From NCBI GenBank assembly GCA_029688825.1, contig JARUKX010000036.1, positions 1 through 39,656 on the forward strand: a DNA stretch of 39,656 nucleotides. The letters run 5' to 3'. Positions 25,379 to 32,693 of the stretch are shown here, one piece after another. Source of the stretch: Haloarculaceae archaeon H-GB1-1. GTDB lineage: Archaea; Halobacteriota; Halobacteria; Halobacteriales; Haloarculaceae. Made by a program: the position numbers and the translations under genes. Below the pieces are notes generated by a model. The model was not told the DNA's origin, made no database searches, and saw only the letters and a program-made list of their open reading frames with translations. Each line of letters begins with the position of its first letter. Position 1 is the first letter of the stretch.

Positions 25379-26611
25379 ATGGGCGACGACGCTGCCGGGC
25401 CGACGACGACCGAGTCACGAACGAACAGAGAGCGCGGATTCGCGCTCGAGGACCGACTGGCCCGCCGGGAGAAGCGCGGACTGACGCGGGACCTCGAACC
25501 CGCCGCGAGCGTCGAGGATCGGACGCGGTTCGCGTCGGCCCCGAACGGGGACGAACCGGAATTCGACGGCGAGGAACTGGTCTTCGCCGCGAACAACTAC
25601 CTCGGGCTGGCCCACGACGACCGCGTCCAGTCGGCGGCCGCACAGGCCAGCATCCAGGTCGGGACCGGGGCCGGCGCGAGTCGCCTCGTGACCGGCGACA
25701 CCGGCCTCCATCGGTCGCTCGAACGCGACCTCGCCGACGCGAAGGACTGCGAGCGTGCGCTGACGTTCTCCTCGGGCTACGCCGCGAACGTCGGCACCAT
25801 CACGGCGCTGGCTCCGGACGTCGTGTTCTCCGACGAGCGAAACCACGCCAGCATCGTCGACGGCTGTCGACTGGCCGACGCCGAGACGGTCGTCTACGAC
25901 CACGCCGACCCCGACGCGCTCCGGGCGGCGATGGAGGCCCGTGCCGACGAAGCCGGGTCGTGGCTCGTCGTCACCGACTCCGTGTTCAGCATGGACGGCA
26001 CCGTCGCACCGCTCTCGGACCTCTGCGACGTCGCCGAGGAGTACGGCGCGTGGGTCATGGTCGACGAGGCCCACGCCACCGGCGTCTACGACGGCGGTAT
26101 CGTCGGCCGCGACGGCCTCGGCGACCGCGTCCAGGTCCAGCTGGGCACGCTCTCGAAGGCGCTGGCCAGTCAGGGCGGGTTCGTCGCCGGGTCGGCCGAC
26201 CTCGTGGACTACCTGGTGAACCACGCGCGCTCGTTCATCTTCTCGACCGGGCTCGCTCCGCCGGCCGTGGGTGCCGCGCAAGAAGCGCTGCGGATCGCCC
26301 GTTCGGAGGAGAGACAGAGGCAGCTCTGGCGGAACGTCGAGCACCTCCGTGACGGACTTACAGAGGCCGGCTACGACGTTCGCGGCGAGACGCACATCCT
26401 CCCCGTCGTGGTCGGCGACCGTCGCGACGCGCTAGCGCTGGCCGACGCCGTCAGGGACCGCGGCGTGATGGTCCCCGCGATTCGGCCGCCCGCCGTCCCC
26501 GAAGGGACGAGTCGGCTTCGGGTCGCGCCGACGGCGACGCACACGGCCGCGGACGTGCAGGAGTGTCTCGCCGCGTTCCGAATCGCCGGTCGGGAGGTCG
26601 GGGTCCTGTGA
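25379..26611 (+). CDS. bioF: 8-amino-7-oxononanoate synthase BioF
   Basis: 410-aa PLP enzyme of the alpha-oxoamine synthase family, condensing pimeloyl-CoA or pimeloyl-ACP with alanine to KAPA. Seen: FAANNYLGLAHDDRV (about 69-83), GTGAGASRLVTGDTGLHRSLE (95-115), DERNHASIVDG (about 152-162), VMVDEAHATGVYD (227-238) and the PLP lysine K260 in GTLSKALASQGG. The first 40 residues are a halophile-type extension. It starts 3 nt after bioU and overlaps bioD by 4 nt. BioF is distinguished from KBL and ALAS mainly by its operon partners. Confidence 0.9.
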   Translation: MGDDAAGPTTTESRTNRERGFALEDRLARREKRGLTRDLEPAASVEDRTRFASAPNGDEPEFDGEELVFAANNYLGLAHDDRVQSAAAQASIQVGTGAGASRLVTGDTGLHRSLERDLADAKDCERALTFSSGYAANVGTITALAPDVVFSDERNHASIVDGCRLADAETVVYDHADPDALRAAMEARADEAGSWLVVTDSVFSMDGTVAPLSDLCDVAEEYGAWVMVDEAHATGVYDGGIVGRDGLGDRVQVQLGTLSKALASQGGFVAGSADLVDYLVNHARSFIFSTGLAPPAVGAAQEALRIARSEERQRQLWRNVEHLRDGLTEAGYDVRGETHILPVVVGDRRDALALADAVRDRGVMVPAIRPPAVPEGTSRLRVAPTATHTAADVQECLAAFRIAGREVGVL

Positions 26612-27300
26612 CCGGCCCCGCACTCGCCGTCGTCGGGACGGACACCGGCGTCGGAAAGACCGTCGTGACGGCCGGGCTGACGGGGTGGCTCCGCGAGGCG
26701 GGCCTCGACGCCCGAGCGGTCAAACCCGTCCAGACCGGCCATCCGCCGGACGACGACGCGGCGGTCGTCGCACGGACCTGTGGGACGGACGAAGCCGCGA
26801 CATGCGGCCCGCGCCTCGAACCCCCGCTCGCACCGCGGGTCGCGGCCGAGCGCGAAGGCGTCGCCCTGTCGTACGAGGAGCTACTGTCGAACTGCGAGCG
26901 CGCGCTCGGCGACGCCGAAGTGGGCCTCCTCGAAGGCGTCGGCGGACTACGGGTCCCCCTCGCCGGCGAGCAGGAGGTGCTGGACCTCGTCGCCGACCTC
27001 GGCGTTCCGGCGCTGGTCGTCGCCCGGAGCGGCCTCGGGACGCTGAATCACACGGCGCTGAGCGTCGCCGCGCTACGCGAGCGCGACGTTCCCGTCTGCG
27101 GAATCGTCCTGAACGAGTACGAGGGAGCGTCGGTCGCCGAGCGGACGAACCCCGCCGAACTGGAGCGGATGACCCGCCAGACCGTGCAGACGCTACCCGG
27201 CATCGCGACCGACCGTCCGGAGAAGGTCGTCACCGGCGTTCGGACCGAACTCGACGCCGACGTGTTTCCGCCCGCCGTGGAGAAGTTGCTCGACGAGTGA
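26608..27300 (+). CDS. bioD: Dethiobiotin synthetase BioD
   Basis: 230-aa ATP-dependent enzyme that carboxylates and closes DAPA to dethiobiotin. Seen: P-loop GTDTGVGKT (residues 10-18), AVKPVQTG (about 36-43) with the catalytic Lys, LLEGVGGLRVPLAG (substrate loop) and GIVLNEYEG. The GTG start at 26608 overlaps the bioF stop (GTGA), which is more convincing than the in-frame ATG at 26563 inside bioF. It completes the local pathway from KAPA to dethiobiotin; biotin synthase BioB is not in this window. Confidence 0.92.
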   Translation: MTGPALAVVGTDTGVGKTVVTAGLTGWLREAGLDARAVKPVQTGHPPDDDAAVVARTCGTDEAATCGPRLEPPLAPRVAAEREGVALSYEELLSNCERALGDAEVGLLEGVGGLRVPLAGEQEVLDLVADLGVPALVVARSGLGTLNHTALSVAALRERDVPVCGIVLNEYEGASVAERTNPAELERMTRQTVQTLPGIATDRPEKVVTGVRTELDADVFPPAVEKLLDE

Positions 27301-27323
27301 GGCTTGCACTGTCGACGTCCGGC

Positions 27324-28205
27324 TCAGCTCGGCGTCACGCGGGCGACCCACGACGAGAGTCGCGAGGGAACGTCGCGATACCGCTTCGTTATGATGACGG
27401 TGCCGGACGCTCGCGTGCCGACGACCCGCGGAATCGCCCCGAACACGAACCGCTGGAACGGCCCGTCTCGCGTCGCGCCGACGACCGTCACGTCGTGTTC
27501 GTCGGTCAGCGAGACGATGGCGTCGGCGACGTCCCGATGTTCGACGACCCGGGTTCGGACCTCGGCGTCGCCGACCGAGGCGACCGTCTCGTCGAACAGG
27601 TCGTCGACGTCCGGTACGTCCTCGCCGGGAGGGACGACGTGGACGACCTCGACGCGGGCGTCGTTGGCTGCCGCTATCGTCCCGGCGACCTCCGCAGCGA
27701 ACGTGGCGTGTGGACTCCCGGTCGTGGGGACCAGGACGGATTCGACGCCATCCGCCTCCGCGCCGATCTTCTCGACGAGCACGTCGCAGTCGGCCCGGTG
27801 GACGACGCGGTCGACGGTGCTCCCGAAGACGAAATCCGCCCGCGGCCGTTCGTCCCACCCGAGTAACGCCGCGTCCGCGTCGTGGTCGTCGATCGCTCGC
27901 AGGATGGACTTCGAGAGGTCCGACCCCACCCGGACCTCGCCCGTGACGGGAACGTCGGTCCCGGACACCATCTCCACCGCGCGGTCGTGTATCTCCTGGC
28001 GGCGACCGCTGAAATCGCGCTTGATGACCTCGTCCGTCATGAGCGCGAACGGCGACTCGCGGGACTTGACGACGACGCTCAGGACGACGATTTCACCACC
28101 GCGTGCGCCCGCGAGGTCGCGCGCGGTGCGCATCAGCTGCTCGACGTGCTGGGGGTTTCCGACCGAGACGAGCAGGCGGTAGGTCTCGTCCGCGGAGAGG
28201 CTCAT
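27324..28205 (-). CDS. Tandem universal stress protein (UspA) family protein
   Basis: 293-aa protein with two Usp alpha/beta domains. First domain: LLVSVGNPQHVEQLMRTARDLA to ADFVFGSTVDRVVHRADCDVLVEKIG (residues about 9-149), second: ESVLVPTTGSPHATFAAEVAGTIAAA to TVVGATRDGPFQRFVFGAIPRVVGTRASGTVIITKR. The second domain retains a G-x2-G-x(9)-GS-like ATP-binding pattern in degenerate form. Such tandem Usp proteins are common in haloarchaea and their roles are mostly unknown. ATG 28205 (MSLSADETYRLLVSVG) is chosen over 28280. It is convergent with bioD (gap 23 nt). Confidence 0.85.
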   Translation of the reverse strand: MSLSADETYRLLVSVGNPQHVEQLMRTARDLAGARGGEIVVLSVVVKSRESPFALMTDEVIKRDFSGRRQEIHDRAVEMVSGTDVPVTGEVRVGSDLSKSILRAIDDHDADAALLGWDERPRADFVFGSTVDRVVHRADCDVLVEKIGAEADGVESVLVPTTGSPHATFAAEVAGTIAAANDARVEVVHVVPPGEDVPDVDDLFDETVASVGDAEVRTRVVEHRDVADAIVSLTDEHDVTVVGATRDGPFQRFVFGAIPRVVGTRASGTVIITKRYRDVPSRLSSWVARVTPS

Positions 28206-28487
28206 CGTTTCTCCTACGCACGGCGGCATGATAGTTTGTCGGTGCCTACCATAGTACTCGGCGGCGCGGACCCAATACATACCCTACCAGACACGACGAG
28301 GAACGGGGACTCCGCACACCGCCGGTGAGATCGTGCCTCCGCGCACGGGTTCAGCGTCCGATACCAGGCCCGAGAAGGCCTGGAACGCGATTCTGCTGCT
28401 CTTTCGGAACCAACCTCGTTGGTTGCCAACGCCTGCCACAACCCAAACCGTTTTGACGGGATGTCGGCATACAGTGAGACGGATGAC
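28206..28487. promoter_or_regulatory. Divergent region usp / HTH-10 regulator with triple CCAAC half-sites
   Basis: 282 nt with no gene. For the plus-strand regulator, CGTTTTGAC near 28449-28457 acts as a TATA candidate, giving a short leader before the ATG at 28488. About 25 nt further upstream lie three alternating half-sites, CCAAC (28410-28414), GTTGG (28418-28422) and CCAAC (28426-28430), each separated by 3 nt; the first pair extends to a 7-bp perfect inverted repeat (28408-28424). This looks like an operator, perhaps autoregulatory. Confidence 0.5.
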
Positions 28488-29141
28488 ATGAGCCTGATCG
28501 CCGTCGCCACCATCGAACACGAGGACCTCGCGCTCGGCCCGACGATCCGTCACCTGTCGGACGTCGACATCGAGGTCGTCACGCACTCGGGAACGGACCC
28601 CGAAACGGAGATGTTCTTCTTCCTGGTGAGCGATCCGACCGGCGAGTTCGAGGGGCTCGAATCGGCCATCGACCGCGACCGCACGGTCGAAGCGTGGGAG
28701 GTAGTGTCGGCGTCGGAGGCCAGTCGCATGTACCGGATTCGCCACACACGCCGGACGAGGCTGCTCTCGCCGACCGTCACCGAACTCGGCGGGCTGATGC
28801 TCGAAGCGTCGTCGACGGACACGGGCTGGCGCGTCCGCCTGCAGTTGCCCGACCGCGAGACACTCAGCGAACTCTGGGAGCACTGTCGCTACTGCGACGT
28901 GACGTTCGAACTGGAGCGCATCTTCGGCCACGACGACCTCCACGACGACGGCGTCGCCGTCACCGACGACCAGCGAACGGCCCTCCTGACGGCCTACCAG
29001 GAGGGGTACTTCGAGGAACCGCGGGAGACCTCCCACGCGGAACTCTCCGACCTGCTCGGTGTCGGCCCCACCTCCGTCGGCGGGCGGTTACGCCGCGGAA
29101 CCAAGGCCCTCGTCGAGGAGTTGCTGGTCGACGAGACGTAG
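28488..29141 (+). CDS. Bat/HTH-10 family transcriptional regulator (upstream of Rieske gene)
   Basis: 217-aa haloarchaeal regulator with an N-terminal sensory region (residues about 1-150, including LSPTVTELGGLMLEASSTDTGWRVRLQLPDRETLSELWEHC) and a C-terminal HTH-10 (Bat-type) helix-turn-helix: VTDDQRTALLTAYQEGYFEEPRETSHAELSDLLGVGPTSVGGRLRRGTKALVEELL. It is a paralogue of the regulator at 30838-31509. It reads in the same direction as the Rieske gene 134 nt downstream, making that gene its likely target. The ATG at 28488 is supported by TATA spacing; the in-frame ATG at 28461 would lie upstream of the expected transcription start. Confidence 0.85.
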   Translation: MSLIAVATIEHEDLALGPTIRHLSDVDIEVVTHSGTDPETEMFFFLVSDPTGEFEGLESAIDRDRTVEAWEVVSASEASRMYRIRHTRRTRLLSPTVTELGGLMLEASSTDTGWRVRLQLPDRETLSELWEHCRYCDVTFELERIFGHDDLHDDGVAVTDDQRTALLTAYQEGYFEEPRETSHAELSDLLGVGPTSVGGRLRRGTKALVEELLVDET

Positions 29142-29175
29142 TCGTCAGTTTGTTTTCACGAGGGAAACAACATCG

Positions 29176-29238
29176 TGTGAGCTGTCACTCCGTCCCGCCT
29201 GTGAGTGAGTCACACTTAAACAGTGAGCTACCTGTGAC
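29176..29238 (+). promoter_or_regulatory. Promoter of the Rieske gene with repeated TGTGA half-sites
   Basis: A TATA-like CTTAAAC lies at about 29215-29221. TGTGAG occurs at 29176-29181 and 29200-29205, exactly 24 nt apart and both upstream of the TATA element, and TGTGAC at 29233-29238 is downstream of it; the inverse GAGTCACAC is at 29206-29214. These could bind one or both HTH-10 regulators that flank the oxygenase gene. Confidence 0.4.
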
Positions 29239-29275
29239 GAATTTCCATGTAGAACACTCGCATACGAGTTGGTGT

Positions 29276-30415
29276 ATGACGCGGTGGAACACGAGCACGG
29301 ACGAAGTCGAAGCGGTCAGCCCGGACATCACTGACGAGACGAACGCACTCCCGGCGCGGTACTTCACCGACCCCGCCGTTCACGAGATGGAGAAGGAGAA
29401 GATCTTCGGACGCTACTGGATGTACGCCGGCCACGCCAACGCCGTCACCGAGCCCGGTGACTACTTCACGCGGACCATCGGCGACAAGCAGGTCATCGTG
29501 GTCCGCGACCACGACGACGAGGTACGCGTCTTCTTCAACGTCTGCGCGCATCGCGGCTCGAAGATGGTCGAGGACACGCCGATGACCGACCCCGGAAACA
29601 TGGGGCGCATCCGCTGTCCGTATCACCTCTGGACCTACGACCTCGACGGCGACCTCACGAGCACCCCGAAGAGCTTCGAGGAAGCAGGGCTGAATCCCGA
29701 CCTCGAAGACGAGGACGTCTGCGAGTTCGACGCCTGCGACAACGGGCTCAAAGAGGTCACCTCGGACACCATCGGCCCGTTCGTCTTCCTGAACTTCCAG
29801 GACGACCCGATGCCGCTCGAAGAGCAGGCCGGCCAGCTGAAAGACGACCTCGAAGCGCTCCCGCTCGGCGAGTACGAACACGCCACCCGCATCGTCTCCG
29901 AGGTCGAGTGCAACTGGAAGACCTTCGCCGGCAACTACTCCGAGTGCGACCACTGCCAGGCCAACCACCAGGACTGGATCACGGACATCGAACTGCGCGA
30001 CTCCGAACTCGAAGTGCACGACTACCACTGGATCCTCCACTACACCCACGCCGAGGACGTCGAGGACGAGATGCGAATCCACGACGAGCACGAGGCGCAG
30101 TTCCACTACTTCTGGCCCAACTTCACCGTCAACATGTACGGCACTGCCGACGGCTACGGCACCTACATCATCGACCCCATCGACGAGGGTCGCTTCCAGC
30201 TCGTCGCCGACTACTACTTCCGCGACGGCGAGATGTCCGAGGAGGAGAAGGGGTTCGTCCAGACCAGCCGCCAGCTTCAGGAGGAAGACTTCGAGCTGTG
30301 CGAACGCCAGTACGCCGGCCTGAAGTCCGGCGCGCTCGCGCAGGCCCAGCTCGGCCCGAACGAGCACACGCTCCACCGGCTGCACCGCCTGGCACAGGAA
30401 GCCTACGAGGCCTGA
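29276..30415 (+). CDS. Rieske non-heme iron oxygenase, alpha subunit
   Basis: 379-aa ring-hydroxylating-type oxygenase. Seen: the Rieske [2Fe-2S] domain with C90-x-H92 (CAHRG) and C114-x2-H117 (CPYHLWTYDLDG), and a catalytic domain with mononuclear-iron ligands in NYSECDHCQANH (H226 and H231) plus the distant Asp in QLQEEDFELCERQYAG. The C-terminal LKSGALAQAQLGPNEHTLHRLHRL is typical of the group containing choline monooxygenase, glycine betaine demethylase and carnitine oxygenase, so a quaternary-amine substrate is plausible but unproven. No reductase gene is adjacent. ATG 29276 is preferred; the frame opens far upstream inside the regulator gene. Confidence 0.88.
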   Translation: MTRWNTSTDEVEAVSPDITDETNALPARYFTDPAVHEMEKEKIFGRYWMYAGHANAVTEPGDYFTRTIGDKQVIVVRDHDDEVRVFFNVCAHRGSKMVEDTPMTDPGNMGRIRCPYHLWTYDLDGDLTSTPKSFEEAGLNPDLEDEDVCEFDACDNGLKEVTSDTIGPFVFLNFQDDPMPLEEQAGQLKDDLEALPLGEYEHATRIVSEVECNWKTFAGNYSECDHCQANHQDWITDIELRDSELEVHDYHWILHYTHAEDVEDEMRIHDEHEAQFHYFWPNFTVNMYGTADGYGTYIIDPIDEGRFQLVADYYFRDGEMSEEEKGFVQTSRQLQEEDFELCERQYAGLKSGALAQAQLGPNEHTLHRLHRLAQEAYEA

Positions 30416-30422
30416 CCGAGCG

Positions 30423-30797
30423 ATGAGCCAGCAACAGCCACAGCAGGACGAGGCACCGTTCGTCGCCCGGACGCTCGGCTCGGGCACCCGAAAGGAAGCG
30501 GCCGACGCCAACGAGGTGCTGGCGTTCTATCGCCGGCAGTCTCGGACCGCCGGCGAGGACGTCGAGTGGACGTTCGCCGACCACCCGGCCGTCACCGCCG
30601 CGCCCGACGAGGGCGACCTCGCGACCGTCGTCCGCGAACTCGACGCCCACTTCGAGAACGGCGTCCCAATCGGCATCATCGCCGCCGCCCTGAGCAAACA
30701 GGGCGACACCATCGGCGACACGATGGACGCCATCCACGACCTGCGGATGACCGGCGGGCTCTGGGAACCGCGGGACGACCACCTGCGCGCGTTCTGA
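30423..30797 (+). CDS. Small protein co-transcribed with the Rieske oxygenase
   Basis: 124-aa soluble protein with no named family that I recognise. It starts 7 nt after the Rieske stop, so co-transcription is very likely. Seen: a polar Gln-rich N-terminus (MSQQQPQQDE), then EAADANEVLAFYRRQSRTAGE and a C-terminal NGVPIGIIAAALSKQGDTIGDTMDAIHDLRMTGGLWEPRDDHL that reads as helices, possibly a winged-helix-like or protein-interaction fold. No cysteines, so not an iron-sulfur partner. It could be an accessory or assembly factor of the oxygenase. Confidence 0.7.
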   Translation: MSQQQPQQDEAPFVARTLGSGTRKEAADANEVLAFYRRQSRTAGEDVEWTFADHPAVTAAPDEGDLATVVRELDAHFENGVPIGIIAAALSKQGDTIGDTMDAIHDLRMTGGLWEPRDDHLRAF

Positions 30798-30837
30798 ATC
30801 AGCCGGTCACGTCTGGAGTGCCACCGCTGATCGGCGG

Positions 30838-31509
30838 TCACCCGTCCGCGTCCACGTCCACGTCCGCGTCCGTATCGACGACCTGCGTTACCAGGTTCTT
30901 CACGCCGCGCCGGAACCGCTCCGACGCCGCGTTCCGAGAGATGCCCAGCCGTTCGCCGACGTCGTCCAGCGTGCAGTCTCTGGGGATGTCCAGATAGCCG
31001 CTCTCGACGGCTTCCGCGAGGAGAGCACGCTGTGGTCGCGTCAACTCCGAGTCGTCGTCCGCCAGCCAGTCGGCCTGTTCGTAGATACCGTCGATGGTGA
31101 TGTCGATTCCGTGCCCGTGACAGAACCGATGCAGCTGCTGGAACGCTTCCCGGTCCGGGAACTGTCCGCGGTACCTCCAGCCGTCGTTGGTCCCGACCGC
31201 CTCCAGAAGGACGCCCCCGGTCTCGACCAGGACGGGATGCAACGTCGTCTCCCGTCGATACTCGTCGTACTCCAGCCGGTACAAGCGACGACCGCCTGCT
31301 TCGGTGCGGACCGTGGGATTTCCCATCGTGGGGTCCTCGGCGATGGCCGCCTCGACCTCGTCGTAGTCGTCGGCGTCGATCCAGGCGAGCATGTACATCG
31401 ACCCGTCCAGTTTCGTGTGTGATTTCTCCCACTCGACGACGATGTCGTCGACTCCGTGTAACGTCTCCCGCAGGATCGGATGGTCGAGTGTGTACTCGGC
31501 GATGAGCAT
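30838..31509 (-). CDS. Bat/HTH-10 family transcriptional regulator (downstream of Rieske unit)
   Basis: 223-aa paralogue of the regulator at 28488. N-terminal sensory part (MLIAEYTLDHPILRETL to about 160, including LVETGGVLLEAVGTNDGWRYRGQFPDREAFQQLHRF), then HTH-10: LTRPQRALLAEAVESGYLDIPRDCTLDDVGERLGISRNAASERFRRGVKNLVTQVV. The last residues (TDADVDVDADG) come from a short 6-bp repeat of GTCCRC type near 30842-30880. It is convergent with the Rieske unit (gap 40 nt). A 16-bp perfect palindrome lies 49 nt upstream of its ATG (31558-31573), next to its TATA-like element. Confidence 0.85.
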   Translation of the reverse strand: MLIAEYTLDHPILRETLHGVDDIVVEWEKSHTKLDGSMYMLAWIDADDYDEVEAAIAEDPTMGNPTVRTEAGGRRLYRLEYDEYRRETTLHPVLVETGGVLLEAVGTNDGWRYRGQFPDREAFQQLHRFCHGHGIDITIDGIYEQADWLADDDSELTRPQRALLAEAVESGYLDIPRDCTLDDVGERLGISRNAASERFRRGVKNLVTQVVDTDADVDVDADG

Positions 31510-31545
31510 CGCTGACCAACTCCGTAACCGAACCGTACACGTCGG

Positions 31546-31573
31546 ATAGTAAAAAAGGCGGGAATATTCCCGC
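31546..31573 (-). promoter_or_regulatory. Promoter and 16-bp perfect palindrome of the HTH-10 regulator
   Basis: GCGGGAATATTCCCGC at 31558-31573 is a perfect 16-bp palindrome. On the minus strand it is followed by T6 and TTTACTAT (about 31546-31553), a TATA-like element about 40 nt before the ATG at 31509. The arrangement (palindrome at the position of the BRE and just upstream) suggests an operator, most simply for autoregulation. Confidence 0.55.
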
Positions 31574-31671
31574 ACGCAATTCAATCCGACAGACCAACAA
31601 TCGATAGCCGAGCCAGTTGTGACGGTATCACCACCTCCCAGACCACGCCGTCGTCCGCCGCGGAGAACGAT

Positions 31672-31989
31672 ATGACCAACCGCAAAGATCCCGACAGCGG
31701 TCGGCACGACGAGCCAGCACACCGGCCGTTCGCGACCGGCCGATTCGACCCGGACGACGACTCGATCGTCGAGGAACTCGTCATGATGATCTCGGAACAC
31801 ACCGACACCGACCCAACGGCGCTTCCGCCACTGTCCGAGTACGTCGACCCCGAGGCACTCGACACGCTCGTCCGCTCGTTCCAGCGTGACGCCGCGAGCG
31901 GTTCCATCGCGTTCACGTACGACGAGTACGTGGTCAAGGTCCGAGCGGACGGCGGGCTCTCTGTCGAGCGAGCGAACGCGGAGAAGTAA
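31672..31989 (+). CDS. HalOD1 domain protein (105 aa)
   Basis: 105-aa protein, mostly one HalOD1 unit: DSIVEELVMMISEHTDTDPTALPPLSEYVDPEALDTLVRSFQRDAASGSIAFTYDEYVVKVRADGGLSVE, preceded by about 30 polar residues. The PPLSEYVDPEALDTLV segment matches the equivalent of the HalOD1 gene at 23852 (PPLSTEVDLEALDDLV). It is divergent from the HTH-10 regulator (162 nt apart) and could share its control region. HalOD1 has no settled function. Confidence 0.8.
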   Translation: MTNRKDPDSGRHDEPAHRPFATGRFDPDDDSIVEELVMMISEHTDTDPTALPPLSEYVDPEALDTLVRSFQRDAASGSIAFTYDEYVVKVRADGGLSVERANAEK

Positions 31990-32035
31990 CGGCCGTCGGT
32001 CGACGGTGGGCCGAACGAGACGGTGATTCGCGTCG

Positions 32036-32302
32036 CTAATCGGAGATCGCTGCGTCGGCCTGTTCGGGACCGTCTGCGGTGATCTCGTAGAGGTTCTGCC
32101 GTGCGTCCGCGAAGTAGACGTCTTCGGTGATCGCACCGACTTCGTCGAGCCGTTCGAGCGCGTATCGCACTGTTCGTGCCGACAGCATCGACTCTTCGAC
32201 GATACCCTTCTGAGTCAGCGGTCCATTATATTCGAGGACTTTGTAGACGAGCTTGGCGCTAGGGGGGAGATCAGCGATGTCCTCTTCGACAGTGTCAGCC
32301 AT
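32036..32302 (-). CDS. Winged-helix DNA-binding protein
   Basis: 88-aa archaeal winged helix-turn-helix protein, probably a transcriptional regulator. Seen: PSAKLVYKVLEYNGPLTQKGIVEESMLSARTVRYALERLDEVGAITEDVYFADARQNLYEI, a full MarR/TrmB-like wHTH unit with a recognition helix (SARTVRYALERL) and wing (VYFADARQNLY). There is no separate sensor domain. A TATTTAT box (minus, 32329-32335) centred 30 nt upstream of the ATG at 32302 fits a leaderless transcript. It is divergent from the EMC6-like/ABCE1 unit, 86 nt away. Confidence 0.85.
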   Translation of the reverse strand: MADTVEEDIADLPPSAKLVYKVLEYNGPLTQKGIVEESMLSARTVRYALERLDEVGAITEDVYFADARQNLYEITADGPEQADAAISD

Positions 32303-32388
32303 CGATTTAATCCAGAGGAGGAGGGACAATAAATATTGAGGCAACGAATCCCGAACGGCTTTTCACGCCGGCTCGCCGACCAAGTGGT
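32303..32388. promoter_or_regulatory. Divergent promoters for wHTH gene and EMC6-like/ABCE1 operon
   Basis: 86-nt region. Minus strand: TATTTAT at 32329-32335, about 30 nt before the wHTH ATG. Plus strand: CTTTTCA around 32359-32365, about 27 nt before the EMC6-like ATG at 32389. Both spacings fit leaderless or nearly leaderless haloarchaeal promoters. Confidence 0.55.
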
Positions 32389-32691
32389 ATGGCTACCGAA
32401 TCCGCCGACCGGATCAGCTCCCACAGGCGGGGAATGATGGTCACGTCTCTGGCGGCCATCTCGGGCATCCTCTCGGGGATCGCGTCCACTGCCATCGCGA
32501 GCAGTGCGACCGACCCCACTGGACTGTTCCTCGTCGGGGCGGCGATCAGCGTGCAGTTCCCGCTTCTGAAGCTGTTCGGCATCGACATCGACGACTTCGG
32601 CGCGAAGGACTACATCTACGTCGCGTTCATGACCTTCTCGCTGTGGTTCGTCTCCTGGGGAATCCTGCTGACGACCCACGCGACGGTGTAA
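32389..32691 (+). CDS. EMC6-like small membrane protein
   Basis: 100-aa membrane protein with three hydrophobic segments (about 16-40, 46-64 and 76-96). A basic cytoplasmic N-terminus (SSHRRGMM) and the pattern SGIASTAIASSATDPTGLFLVGAAISVQFPLLKLFGID agree with archaeal EMC6-like proteins, distant relatives of a subunit of the eukaryotic ER membrane protein complex. I base this on memory of how this gene next to ABCE1 is annotated in haloarchaea. Its stop lies 2 nt before the ABCE1 ATG, so the two are surely co-transcribed. Confidence 0.7.
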   Translation: MATESADRISSHRRGMMVTSLAAISGILSGIASTAIASSATDPTGLFLVGAAISVQFPLLKLFGIDIDDFGAKDYIYVAFMTFSLWFVSWGILLTTHATV

Positions 32692-32693
32692 TC

